From Conchocele bisecta (Eukaryota; Mollusca; Bivalvia; Lucinida; Thyasiridae), in contig CM055268.1 of NCBI GenBank assembly GCA_029237695.1, positions 52,227,131-52,291,130 on the forward strand: 64,000 nt of DNA, read 5' to 3'. Every line of letters starts with the position of its first letter. Within the stretch, counting starts at the first letter, position 1. Below the pieces are notes generated by a model. The model was not told where the DNA came from. It ran no database searches and worked only from the letters and a program-made list of their open reading frames with translations. Position numbers and translations under genes: made by a program. This document shows, piece after piece, positions 20,199 to 31,250 of the stretch.

Positions 20199-21840
20199 AC
20201 AAGACATTGTGGCCTGTCGGTACACAAATGCCCCCAGTGGTAGATTGAAACAACTCCGGCAAAGGAACCGAGGGCACATTTGAACGTGGATTTGCCACAG
20301 CGCAGTAGAGGACCCTTGGAGCAATGCGTGTGTGAAATATGAAGCAAATCCAAGCAAGGAAACAGAAAATATAGGCCATTATTTACCCGAGCGACCGAGC
20401 GTTAATGTTTTGAGATGCACAAAGTATGTGACCTTGTACCTGGGCTTAGAAGGGGCGGCACAGACGTGGATTCGCCACAGCGCAGTAGAGGACCCTTGGA
20501 GCAATGCGTGTGTGAAATATGAAGCAAATCCAAGCAAGGAAACAGAAAATATAGGCCATTATTTACCCAAGCGACCGAGCGTTAAGGTTTCAAGATGCAC
20601 AAAGTATGACCTTGTACCTGGGCTTAGAAGGGGCGGCACGGACGTGGAGTTTCCACAGCGCAGTAGAAGACCCTTGGAGCAATGCATGTGTGAAAATGAA
20701 GCAAATCCAAGCAAGGAAACAGAAAATATAGGCCATTATTTACCCGAGCGACCGAGCGTTAATGTTTTGAGATGCACAAAGTATGTGACCTTGTACCTGG
20801 GCTTAGAAGGGGCGGCACAGACGTGGATTCGCCACAGCGCAGTAGAGGACCCTTGGAGCAATGCGTGTGTGAAATATGAAGCAAATCCAAGCAAGGAAAC
20901 AGAAAATATAGGCCATTATTTACCCAAGCGACCGAGCGTTAAGGTTTCAAGATGCACAAAGTATGACCTTGTACCTGGGCTTAGAAGGGGCGGCACGGAC
21001 GTGGAGTTTCCACAGCGCAGTAGAAGACCCTTGGAGCAATGCATGTGTGAAAATGAAGCAAATCCAAGCAAGGAAACAGAAAATATAGGCCATTATAATT
21101 TTTGAAGACGGACGGACGGACGGACGCCTACGAGGCCGAGGGTATGCCATAAGCACGGCTGTCTTCGAAAGGCGTGCTCAAAATGAGGCACATTTGAAAA
21201 TAGAGGGCCAGAGAAGCGTGGATTTGTCACAGCGTGAAAGTAGACCATCAGAGCAATGAAAACGTCAAGCAGATCCATGCCAGGAAACAGACATTATAAG
21301 ACACGTATGCACCAAGTATGTGACATTGACCCTGAGCTTAATAGGGGCAGGACGATCGTGGATTTGTCACAGGGCAGTAGAGGACCATTAGAGCAATGCG
21401 AATGCGTGTGTGAAATATCAAGCAGATCTGTGCAAGGAAACAGAAATTAAAAGACATTTAATTTCTTAGCGGCAATGGGACGACCATGGATTTGTCACAG
21501 AGTGGTAGAGGACCATTAGAGCAATGCATGTACGAAATATCAAGCAGATCCAATCAGAGAAACAGACATTATAAGACATTTACCCGAGAGTTAAAGTTTC
21601 AAAGTATGTGACCTTGACACTGGGCTTAGCGGGGGAGGGACAATCGTGGATTTGTCATAGGGTGGTAGAGGACCATTAGAGAAATGTGTGTGTGAAATAT
21701 CAAGCAGATCCGTGCACGGAAACAGAAATTATAAGACATTTGCCCGAGCTTTAAGGTTTCGGGATGTACGGAAGGAAGGACGGACTGACGCCAGTAACAC
21801 TATATATGCCCCATTCATCATTCGGTGGCGGGGGCATAAA
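20199..21840 (+). mobile_element. F-family pearl-like element
   Basis: The start is ACAAGACA, then a TGTG/CACA hairpin, then box ATGCCCCC (20228-20235). The 3' end repeats ATGCCCC (21806-21812) and closes with GGGGGCAT (21830-21837). Cores of about 178 bp carry 'GTGACCTTG', 'GTAGAGGACC' and 'GAGCAATGCG'. An ACGG run sits at 21104-21126 and a second set of cores follows. The element abuts the NADK2 3' end. It is non-coding. Confidence 0.7.
20341..21095 (+). repeat. Exact 357-bp tandem duplication
   Basis: A two-monomer block starting at 20341 recurs at 20698 and begins again at 21055. The first two copies look identical base for base. The 774-nt open frame across this block is a consequence of 357 being a multiple of 3. 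Confidence 0.85.
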
Positions 21841-21934
21841 AATAGCTGTTTAACATTGTAAAACTCCACCGTTCATCATCATTAAATATTTCCATCATGG
21901 TCATTGCGCCATCATTAAACTTGAAGGAAGTATT
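21841..21934 (-). pseudogene. Second, diverged copy of the NADK2 last exon 3' half
   Basis: Directly after the NADK2 stop, in the same frame, the minus strand reads SFKFNDGA then MEIFNDD, matching SFKFNDGA and MEIFDED of the real exon. Identity to the exon is roughly three quarters at nucleotide level. The frame stays open for 38 codons beyond the amber stop, the last few contributed by the end of the F-family element. It has no acceptor of its own in view. It is most likely a decayed tandem exon duplicate lying in the 3' UTR. Confidence 0.7.
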
Positions 21935-22067
21935 CTAGAACTCCACAGTTCGTAGTGCATCTTCGTCAAATATTTCCATGGTAGCAATAGCACCGTCATT
22001 AAACTTGAACGAAGATCCTCCATCCACCACCAGAGCCGCATCCCACATCCTGGAGCAGATCTGGATC
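21935..22067 (-). CDS. NADK2: NADK2 exon 9 (C-terminus)
   Basis: It enters with one base completing a split Arg codon, then reads IQICSRMWDAALVVDGG, SSFKFNDGA and ends TVEF before TAG. The acceptor is GTCTACAG at 22068-22075. The WDA..VVDGG..F.FNDGA motif is the conserved C-terminal signature of the mitochondrial NAD kinases. It is 133 nt, followed within the same frame by a degenerate duplicate of itself. Confidence 0.93.
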
Positions 22068-22258
22068 CTGTAGACACACATAATCACACAGTGGATATAA
22101 TAACATACAGTCGAACCTCTCTAAACCCGACACGGAGATGTGTTAGTTCTGCTTAATTTTTATGAGGTTCATTGCCACATATCTCCGTTGATAATGACTG
22201 TTCGTGATCGCAAAGCACCCATGCGAATCTTGAAGTACGGTAATCATCTGTCAGTTTT

Positions 22259-22329
22259 ACAGTTGAACCTCTCTAAGCCGGACACCCTGGGGACTTCCCA
22301 GGGTGTCCGGTTTAGAAAGGTTCCACAGT
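22259..22329. mobile_element. Short pogo/Tigger-like hairpin MITE
   Basis: CAGTTGAACCTCTCTAAGCC and GGACACCCTGGG are mirrored by CCCAGGGTGTCC and a GGTTTAGAAAGGTTCCACAG end, with TA on both sides. A single matching end lies at 22111 (CAGTCGAACCTCTCTAA). The TA target and CAGT ends fit mariner/pogo-type elements. 71 bp, non-coding. Confidence 0.65.
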
Positions 22330-22448
22330 ATATCAATTTCCTTATTTCTCTGTATACAATATCCCATGACATACTACAGCGAGGAGGGGTGCGTGTATAA
22401 TAAGCAAGCAGGACCATAGCTAAGCCCACTAGATGGCCGCGGCCTGCA

Positions 22449-24906
22449 TGTCGCGCCTTGTGACGAGGCATGGACACTAAAAAAAAAGATATAGTATAAC
22501 GAAAAAACTTTAACCAAAAAACTTAACCAAAAAACTTAACCAAAAACTTTAACCAAAAAACTTAACCAAAAACTTCAAAGTAATTTGACCTTGACATTGG
22601 GCACAGGGGCCGCACGGGAGGAGGGGGGGGGGGGTAGAATGAAAATATAGATGATGATAAACACCCATGTGAAGTTTCAAGGTAATGGGCAAAGCAGTTG
22701 CAGAGATATAGTATAACAAAAAACTTTACCAACCAAAAAACTTAACCAAAAACTTTAACCAAAGAACTCAACCAAAAACTTTAACCAAAAGAACTTAACC
22801 AAACAACTTAACCAAAAACTTTAACCGGACACACGTATGTACGTACGTACGCCAAAGTGCCGACTATATCGCGCTTTCCGCAAGCGGGCGTGACAAAAAC
22901 TTAACCAAAAACATTAACCAAAAAACTTAACCAAAAACTTCAAAGTAATTTGACCTTGACATTGGGCACAGGGGCTGCACGGAAGGGGGGTAGAATGAAA
23001 ATATAGATGATGATAAACACCCATGTGAAGTTTCAAGGTAATGGGCAAAGCAGTTGCAGAGATATAGTATAATGAAAAACTTTAACCAAAAAACTTAACC
23101 AAAAACTTCAAAGTAATTTAACCTTGACATTGGGCACAGGGGCAGCACAGGAGGGGGTTAGAATGAAAATATAGATGATGATAAACACCCATGTGAAGTT
23201 TCAAGGTAATGGGTAAAGCAGTTGCAGAGATATAGTATAACGAAAAACTTTAACCAAAAAACTTAACCAAAAAACTTAACCAAACACTTTAACCAAAAAC
23301 TTTAACCAAAAAAACTTAACCAAAAACTTCAAAGTAATTTGACCTTGACATTGGGCACAGGGGTCACACGGAAGGGGGGTAGAATGAAAATATAGATGAT
23401 GATAAACACCCATGTGAAGTTTCAAGGTAATGGGCAAAGCAGTTGCAGAGATATAGTATAACGAAAAACTTTAACGAAAAACTTTAACCAAAAAACTTAA
23501 TCAAAAAACTTAACCAAAAACTTTAACCAAAAAACTTAACCAAAAACTTAACCAAAAACTTCAAAGTAATTTGACCTTGACATTGGGCACAGGGGCAGCA
23601 CGGGAGGGGGGTAGAATGAAAATATAGATGATGATAAACACCCATGTGAAGTTTCAAGGTAATGGGCAAAGCAGTTGCAGAGATATAGTATAACGAAAAA
23701 CTTTAACCAAAAAACTTAACCAAAAACCTTAACCAAAAACTTTAACCAAAAAACTTAACTAAAAAAAATTAAAAGTAATTTGACCTTGACATTGGGCACA
23801 GGGGCCGCACAGGAGGGGGTAGAATGAAAAGATAGATCATGATAAACACCCATATGAAGTTTCAAGGTAATGGGCAAAGCAGTTGCAGAGATGTAGTATA
23901 ACGAAAAACTTTAACCAAAAAACTTAACCAAAAAAGTAATTTGACCTTGACATTGGGCACAGGGGCCGCACGGAAGGGGGGTAGAATGAAAATATAGATG
24001 ATGATAAACACCCATGTGAAGTTTCAAGGTAATGGGCAAAGCAGTTGCAGAGATATAGTATAAGAAAGACTTTAACCAAAACATTTAACCAAAAACTTCA
24101 AAGTAATTTGACCTTGACATTGGTCACAGGGGCCGCACGGGAGGGGGTTAGAATGAAAATATAGATGATGATAAACACCCATGTGAAGTTTCAAGGTAAT
24201 GGGCAAAGCAGTTGCAGAGATATAGTATAAACGAAAAAATTTTTAAAAACAAAAAATTAACCAAAAAACCTTAACCAAAACCTTTAAACCAAAAAACTTT
24301 AACCAAAAAACTTAACCTAACCAAAACTTTAACCAAAGAACTTAACCAAAAACTTCAAAGTAATTTGACCTTGACATTGGGCACAGGGCCGCACAGGAGG
24401 GGGTAGAATGAAAATATGATATAAACACATATGAAGTTTCCAAGGTAATGGGCAAAGCAGTTGCAGAGATGTAAGTATAACGAAAAACTTTAACCAAAAA
24501 CCTTAAGCAAAAAACTTAACCAAAAACTTTAACCAAAAAACTTCACCAAAAACTTCAAAGTAATTTGACCTTGACATTGGGCACAGGGGCCGCACGGGAG
24601 GGGGGTAGAATGAAAATATAGATGATGATAAACACCCATGTGAAGTTTCAAGGTAATGGGCAAAGCAGTTGCAGAGATATCGTATAACGAAAAACTTTAA
24701 CGAAAAACTTTAACCAAAAAACTTAACCAAAAAACTTAACCAAAAACTTTAACCAAAGAACTTAACCAAAAACTTTAACCAAAGAACTTAACCAAAAACT
24801 TTAACCAAAAAACTTAACCAAACAACTTAACCAAAAACTTTAACCGGACACACGTACGTATGCCAAACGGCCGACTATATCGCGCTTTCCGCAAGCGGGC
24901 GCGACA
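22449..24906 (+). mobile_element. E-family element, copy 3
   Basis: The head TGTCGCGCC follows GATGGCCGCGGCCTGCA. The tail GGGCGCGACA ends at 24906. The outer 9 bp are exact inverted repeats. About nine cores carry 'TTTGACCTTGACATTGGGCA' and 'GATGATGATAAACACCCATG', joined by variable AACCAAAAACTT runs. A second complete tail is present inside at about 22823-22894. It lies antisense within NADK2 intron 8. Confidence 0.8.
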
Positions 24907-24994
24907 AAAATGATGTGTACATGAATATATACGGTACTTATAAATTATGAATGACAGTCACAAAGTTGCCTCTTCAAAGCTACAGTAGGTTTAA

Positions 24995-25188
24995 CCCTTC
25001 CTACGCTGAATTAAATGTTGTCGTCTGCTGGAAATGTTTTATTTCAATATTTCTCGACAAAAACCTGGTTTTGACAGCACATGAGAATCGTCTCCAATGG
25101 AGACGATTCTCATGTGCTGTCAAAACCAGTTTTTGTTAAGAATTAAAGCAAAAATGAAAAACAGCAGACGGCAATTTCCGTCAACAGC
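24995..25188. mobile_element. CCCT-ended MITE with palindromic core, copy 1
   Basis: TTAA then CCCTTCCTACGC begins it. The centre is a nearly perfect inverted repeat (CAGCACATGAGAATCGTC and its complement, loop AAT, arms of about 38 bp). It matches 34740-34939. The right TTAA end is degraded here. Confidence 0.65.
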
Positions 25189-25385
25189 GTTGTACAATAT
25201 AATCTGCAGCAAAAGGTAATCGGTTGCGGACTTCAATTATTACTACCAAACAGGTATTGTTTGCAAGTGTTTGGGAAGCAGAACTTTTAGTCATATGGGT
25301 GTTTGCATCATTGATTAGTTCCTTTCCCAGTAACCCTAATCATGCTTACTATTTGAGGCATACATCATACAGTTGGACAACTTAC

Positions 25386-25425
25386 CTTTTAGCTAAGCCT
25401 CTGGGCTGTGGTACTTGAAAGACAG
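25386..25425 (-). CDS. NADK2: NADK2 exon 8 (40-nt micro-exon)
   Basis: The acceptor is TCATTACAG and the donor AAAAG|GTAAGT. It takes one base from exon 7 (G|CT, Ala), reads VFQVPQPRGLAK, and hands two bases to exon 9 (AG|G, Arg). It was found because exons 7 and 9 have incompatible phases. The 14 residues it supplies fill exactly the gap expected from vertebrate NADK2 between the DPLNN-like stretch and the WDA..VVDGG stretch. At 40 nt it is easily missed by gene finders. Confidence 0.88.
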
Positions 25426-25754
25426 CTGTAATGAGAGTTATCAGTGACATATTACATTCAAAAGATTTTATCTCTATTTGCTTCTGATACAATGGATTAC
25501 ATCAGAAAGGATATTCACAGTGAGTATCGATTGAAGGGTTAACTGATTGAATGACGGAATGGTCCTTTGTAAGATTAAACTACAAGGCTGCGGCCAGCAT
25601 ATCATGCCTGTATGTACCTGGTTAAAGTAATCGGATTGGGGAGATATTGGGTACATAAAAACTTTCACTGCAAGTTTACAAAACTTTAATGCAAATTTGA
25701 ACGTGTCATTGGGCATGGGGGCTGCATTGGTGGACTATAGAATGAAACTAGATT

Positions 25755-27074
25755 GGTCAGTAAGCGAGGCTTACGGAATACCCCCCGCATGGGCACAGGT
25801 ACCCTTAAATATGTAAACAAAAATCCAAGTGTGTGGGATTGTGACCTTGACTCTGGGCACGAACGTGAATTTGTCACACGGTGGTAGAGGTCCATTGGAG
25901 CAATGCGTGTGTGAAATGTGAAGCAGATCCGAGCAAGGAAATAGAAGTTATAACCAATTTCTTTCATGTTAAGTTTTGGAAAGACACTAAGTATGTGACC
26001 TTGACCTCAAGATCAGCGGGGATTTGTCACAGTATGATAGTAGAGCCTTAGAGGAATGCATGCATGAAATATTAAGAATTTTCGATGAAAGAAATAGAAG
26101 TTATAACAGATTTCTCTGACGTTAAGTTTTGTAAATATAATAAGTATGTCACCTTGACCTTGGGATCAGTGGGGGTTTGACGGTCATAGGTTTGTCACAG
26201 TATGATAGTACAACCTTAGAGGAATGCACAAGTGAAATGTTAAGAATTTTCAATGAAGGAAATAGCAGTTATAACTTATTTCTCTGATGTTAAGTTTTGT
26301 AAAGAGACCAAGTATTTCACCTTGACCTTGGGATCAGCTGGGGTTGGACGGTCGTGGATTTGGCACAGCATGGTAGTAGAGCCTTACAGGAATGCATGTG
26401 CGAAATATTAAGCATTTTAGATGAAGGAAGTAGAAGTCACAACATATTTCTCTGATGTTAAGTTTTGTAAAGAGACTAAGTATTTGACCATGACCTTGGG
26501 ATCAGCGGGGGTTGGACGGTCATGGATTTGGCACAGCATGGTAGTAGAGCCTTACAGGAATGCATGTGTGAACTATTAAGCATTTTAGATGAAGGAAACA
26601 GAAGTTATAGCAATATTTCTCCGATGTTAAGTTTTGCAAAGAGACTAAGTATTTGACCTTGGGATCAGCGGGGGTTGGATGGTCGTGGATTTGGCACAGC
26701 ATGGTAGTAGAGCCTTACAGGAATGCATGTGTGAAATATTAAGCATTTTAGATGAAGGAAATAGAAGTTATAACAATATTTCTCTGATGTTAAGTTTAGT
26801 GATGGACGGACGGACGGACGGACGGACGGACGTTCTTACGGTACTATACTTATGTGGCTTATCACATGTTAAATATTAGCCACATAAAAGGATTTTTAGC
26901 CACATAAAAGGATTTTTAGGTGGCTAATTGTAACCAACCCTATCCTTTACTAAGTCCATAACCCTGTGGGGCTAGCCACATAAGTATAGTACCACGGACG
27001 GACGGACGGATGGACGGACGGACGGACAACCTGACTCCAGTATACCCCCCCCACAACTCGTTGCGGGGGGTATA
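25755..27074 (+). mobile_element. G-family pearl-like element
   Basis: The 5' part has a perfect hairpin GTAAGC-GAG-GCTTAC (25760-25774), then box ATACCCCCCGCA (25778-25789). The 3' end is TGCGGGGGGTAT (27062-27073), an exact 12-bp inverse, preceded by GTATACCCCCC as the hairpin's 5' arm. It has six or so cores of about 168 bp with 'GACCTTGGGATCAG' and 'AGAGCCTTA.AGGAATGCA', then (ACGG)n runs at 26803-26832 and 26993-27028. It is inserted into a different core ('CTATAGAATGAAA' left, 'ATATGGATG' right). Confidence 0.75.
26833..26995. repeat. Inverted repeat between two ACGG runs
   Basis: GGTACTATACTTATGTGGCT on the left is mirrored at 26973-26993. Two copies of 'AGCCACATAAAAGGATTTTTAG'-type units (read in parts) lie just after it. 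This looks like a small palindromic insertion splitting one ACGG microsatellite into two. Confidence 0.6.
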
Positions 27075-27650
27075 AATATGGATGGTGATAAAGAAGTATG
27101 TGATGGTTCAAGTCAATTGGGCAGGGTTGTTTAGATATTGGGTTGTTAAAAAGATTAACACAAGTAATTTTACCTTGACGTTGGACATGGGGGACAGCAT
27201 CATGGGCTATAGAATGATAAGATTGTGGAGATATTGGGTACTTACAAACTTTAAGAAATAAATCAAAGTAATTAGACCTTGACCACAGGCATGGGGGCGC
27301 ATGTTTGGGCATAGAATGGAAATATGGATGATAATAAAGAGGGGGGGGGGGGCACATGGGTGGGCTATAGAATGAAAACATGGCTGATGATAAAGAGGTA
27401 TGTGAAGTTTCAAGTCAATCAGACTTGGGATTGTGGAGATATTTGGTACTTAAAATCTTTAACGCAGATTGTACAAAAACAAAAATTCTATTAAGTAATT
27501 TGACCTTGAACCTGGGCATGAGGGCCGCATGGGTGGGCTATAGAATGAAAATATGGATGATGATAAAGAGGTATATGACGTTTAAAATCAATCAGACTTA
27601 GGGTTGTGGAGATATTTGGTACTGAAAAAAACTTTAGCACATATTTACAA
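27075..27650 (+). repeat. Tandem cores flanking the G element
   Basis: Four units of about 120-150 bp, each with 'GGGCTATAGAATGAAAA', 'ATGGATGATGATAAAGAGGT' and 'TTGTGGAGATATTTGGTACT'. The left-hand continuation is 25570-25754. Confidence 0.65.
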
Positions 27651-27671
27651 ACCAGATGGCCGCGGCCTGCA

Positions 27672-30151
27672 TGTCGAGCCCGCCGAGGCATTTGGTGATC
27701 TCAGGGTAGGATTTTTTAATTTATCAAAAAATACATTGAAAAGTAAGAACTGGCATCGTTAAACGAAGCTAATGCCCTCGCTGGCAGCTTTGATAATAAA
27801 AACAAATCCAACTCCTCAGTGACCTTGACCTTGGGTGGTCAGACGTGGGTCGTATGCAAAACAAAGCACCATCCCTAGACACAGTGTGGCCAAATATTAA
27901 CAAAATCGGTGAAACAAACTTCTAAGTCATTTGACCTTGGGTGGGACATAGAATGAATATATGGATGATGACCAATAAGCATACAAAGTGTCAAGCAAAT
28001 CTAACTTACGGTTACAGATAGTAGGTATGTAAAAAGTTTGTACCAAAACTTTATCGCAAACTTCACTAAGTCATTTGACCTTGACCTTGGGGCACAGGGG
28101 CCACATGAGTGGGACACAGAATGAATATATGGATGATGACCAATAAGCTTACAAGGTTTCAAGCAATTCTGATGTACGGTTACAAAGATACAGTGCAGTC
28201 TCCGTTTTTGTTCCACCGTAGACAACACTTGCAAACTCAACGCGAACGCAACGCGAACGCAACGGTTTGCTGTAGCGTTGTATACGTTGTTTAAACGTAC
28301 ACGTGTAATACACATTGTCAAACCGTTTAGTTTAAAAGCGTTGTATACCTTGTTTAAACGTATAATACGGTTCGTACACGTGTAATACACATTGTCAAAC
28401 CGTTTAGTTTTAAAGCATGTAATACGTTTAGCTTCAATGCGTATAACACGCTTTGGCGTATACATATGTAGCGAGGTGAAAGAGTTGAAACGTGTACAAC
28501 GCTTTACCTGGAAGCGTGTAGCTATATGAAAACGTTGAAACGTGTACAACGGTTACACGTTTTAACGCGAATACCTATTCGGCCCCGATCACTTCGAGGC
28601 GTCCTTGTTTCGTCCCTTTTAAAATATCGCGAATACATACCCTCAGATCGAGTTCAAAGTACATCGGCGGTGTGATTTAGCACTTCAATTGATCCCTAAT
28701 CCCTGATGCCTAATGAGTCACGCTTTTAACACGACAGATGTACCTTGTCGTTTATCAAAATGTTTGTGAATTGTAGATGACGTGAGCCGGCTCATCAGGA
28801 TCTGCGGCATTCCTACGTACATGTACATTTTATATACACAAAAATGACCCCTAATACAGCGTAATGTAACAGTTCCTAACTTAATATGGAATAGCCCGGG
28901 CCGATAGTCCGTGTCAGTTACTTGGGGTTAAATATTACGAACACAGATAAACACAGTGCATGGTTTCTTTATGTTATTTTAACATTATCAGAAATGGCGA
29001 GTCTAGGAACTCTCGTATCTTTACGCTGAAGCCAGTCTATTTCAGTCACTAATCCGCTATGCACCTGTCCCACGCGTGTGTTAAGAAAAATCGATATTTA
29101 GAGAAACTGAATACACAGCGAGCTGTACACTGGTTTAACACGTATATGGCCCGCGGATATGTGTCATAAATTAATTGGTGGTCAAAACCGGTAACTTTAC
29201 AAGGTTTATAGCGAAATAGCAGCCGACTGGCAATTTTTCTCGGACCGATTTTTAAGACTAGTTTTCAAATCTCAAACGGTCTGAGAGTTCAAAAATCGGT
29301 CCAGAACCGGAACACTGAAAATTGTAGAAGCCTTGCAGTGAGTCTAGAAGTATATATACACACGAAGAACGATCTGAGCATGCGCATTCTACGCGATACA
29401 CGGTTGGCATACCAACACGTGTAATGCGTTAAAACCTGTGGAAACATGTTATACGTATAACACGGTTTCATCTGTACGGTGATGTGTACATGTAGAAGCG
29501 TGTAACCGTTCGTCAAAGAAAGTGTTAAAACGTTTAAACGGTTTACCTTAGCGTTGTATACGTTTACAACCGTTGTATACGTTTACAACCGTTGTACACG
29601 GATGACACGCTTTTGAAACTCAATGCGTTGTTTACAACCGTTGTATGCGTTTACAACTGTTGTACACGGATTACACGCTTTTGAAACTCAATGCGTTGAA
29701 CACGGTTTGTTCGACTTTCGCGCATGCGCAAGAGTGGGGAAACGCAACGCATGGCCGAAAAAGTATTACACGTAGACGACACACGGTTTGAAACGCAACT
29801 AACGGAAACTCCACGGATACGCAACGCACAACACTTTGTACACGTATAAACCCGGAACATTTTGACGGAAACGACTGTAGCAGGTATCTGAAAACTTTAA
29901 CGCAAATTTGGACAAAAACTTAAACCCAAATTTCTAAGTCATTTGATCTTGACCTTGGGGCACAGGGTCCGCATGAGTGGGACACAGATAAGAATATATG
30001 TATGATGACTAATAAGCATTTGAAGTTTCAAGTCAATGTGACTTAGGACTACAGATATATAAGGACAAAAGGACTGACGAACGGACGCACGCACGAACAC
30101 CCTGATGTCATTGTGATCATTATGTCTCGCTTTCAGCAAGCGGGCTCGACA
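27672..30151 (+). mobile_element. E-type element, variant ends, with nested TIR element
   Basis: The head TGTCGAGCCCG and tail CGGGCTCGACA (30141-30151) are exact 11-bp inverse copies, although both differ from the other E elements (TGTCGCGCC). The tail hairpin CGCTT-TCAGC-AAGCG is kept. Cores carry 'GACCTTGACCTTGG', 'GGGACACAGAATGAATATATG' in parts and 'CAATAAGC'. It is interrupted at 28193-29880. Confidence 0.7.
28193..29880. mobile_element. 1.7-kb TA-flanked element rich in CGTTGTATACG words
   Basis: It splits a core whose uninterrupted form is at about 28012-28035. The ends are CAGTGCAGTCTCCG and CGGAAACGACTG with TA on each side. The outer 350-480 bp on both sides are built from shuffled CGTTGTATACG, GTTTAAACGT and ACACGTGTAATAC words. 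The middle (28600-29280) is unrelated and non-coding. A mariner/pogo-like non-autonomous element is the best guess. Confidence 0.6.
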
Positions 30152-30520
30152 AAAACTTTAACACAAAGCAATTTGACCTTGACATGCGGGCCGATCAGAC
30201 TTAGGGTTGTGGAGATATTTGGGACTTAAATGTCAGACAAATGTCAAAAGCGGCAACTATATCACACTGACCGCAAGCAGGTGTGTTAACAATTGCACTG
30301 GTTTCCTAACGAGATGCCACCCAGGTCTTCTTAGACCTCTTACATTTTTCATCTAGTAACTGGTGCAAATTTCTTACGCATGTTACTAGATGATAATGTC
30401 TTTATACAGTATCTTCTGCATGTAGCTGACTGGGAATTTGTCGGGATTCTTGCACCTACATTTGTAATTTGATGTGGAACATAACAGGGCGGCACGGAGT
30501 GCAGCACCAGTGGTAATTAC
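30152..30520. other. Remainder of intron 7 next to exon 7
   Basis: A core fragment lies at 30160-30290, with a second tail-like end 'ACCGCAAGCAGGTGTGTTAAC'. After that it is unique AT-rich intron. Confidence 0.5.
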
Positions 30521-30664
30521 CATTGTTGAGTGGATCCCTGACAGCAAACGCCATGTACGGCTCACTGGGGTCAAATTTGAGTGAATCATTGAATGACTCG
30601 GTGACATTGTCAATAAATCCGCGATCATGGATCGGATACACAGGTGCTCCCATCTGTTTCTGAG
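30521..30664 (-). CDS. NADK2: NADK2 exon 7
   Basis: The acceptor is TTTCCAG|CTCAG and the donor AATG|GTAATT. It completes Ala with CT and reads QKQMGAPVYPIHDRGFID, then VTESFNDSLKFDPSEP and MAFAVRDPLNN. This matches the C-terminal lobe of mitochondrial NAD kinase (ES...F.P.EP...FAVR.P). 144 nt, phase 1 in and phase 1 out, which forces the micro-exon that follows. Confidence 0.92.
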
Positions 30665-30891
30665 CTGGAAATAAAATAGTGCCCTGTTTCAGTGTTTCAG
30701 ATGCACAGACATATCTGCTTTTACACTGGTCACAGGCCATAAACCTCAATTTATCAGAATCAACGTTCAGTGTGCAACACATGTAAGTTCTCAGTGACCT
30801 TGGGCGGTCGGACATAGGTCGTATGCAAAACAATGCACCTTCTCTAGACACAGATTGTCAAAATCGGTGAAGCGATCATGAGTTATTGAAA

Positions 30892-31250
30892 AATAATTCC
30901 AGCACAAAAATATTTACACAATTCCCTAACATTTGATTGGTCCGTAGCAAGTCTCTGTCCAAAATTTATATCCCAGTAAACTCCCATGCCAAACTACTTT
31001 CCGTAACCGTGAGGCGCAGTTAAAATAATTCTTAAGAAAACAGAAAATAAACACATTTTCTTGATGAATTTATTTCAAATGCTGGAATTATAAGGAATGA
31101 ATGGCCTTTTCGTTGAATTTATCGGGGATATAAACTTGGAAAACTCGCGGGAATACTGGACGAGGCCTTCCGGCCTTCGTCCAGTATTCCCGCGACTTTT
31201 CCAAGTTAATACCCCGATAAATTCCACAAAAAGACCATTCATTCCTATAA
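30892..31250. mobile_element. P-family MITE, copy 2 (inverted relative to copy 1)
   Basis: It has the same parts as 18910-19266 in reverse order, with the long palindrome at about 31097-31245. A further half palindrome follows at 31337-31430, and a short GTAC-rich microsatellite lies between (31264-31290). Confidence 0.75.

Larger units (their letters stand above)
22068..25385 (-). other. NADK2 intron 8
   Basis: 3.3 kb in length. It contains a small palindromic MITE pair near 22.1-22.3 kb, the E-family element 22449-24906 and a TTAA/CCCT MITE near 25 kb. No further exon is needed: exon 8 ends AG and exon 9 begins G, giving AGG. Confidence 0.85.
25426..30520 (-). other. NADK2 intron 7
   Basis: 5.1 kb. 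It contains nested tandem-core elements: 25570-25750 and 27075-27650 cores interrupted by the G element, then an E-type element 27672-30151 carrying a 1.7-kb TIR element. No coding exon is missing by phase. Confidence 0.85.

Noticed and set aside
20332..21105. A 257-codon open frame on the plus strand
   Set aside because: It spans the exact 357-bp duplication of non-coding cores; the repeat length being a multiple of three keeps the frame open. No start context, splice pattern or protein family.
30665..30851. An upstream extension of NADK2 exon 7 (open to 30851)
   Set aside because: The frame stays open past the acceptor, but phase from exon 6 and the family alignment place the exon start at 30664. 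The extension has no counterpart in the family.
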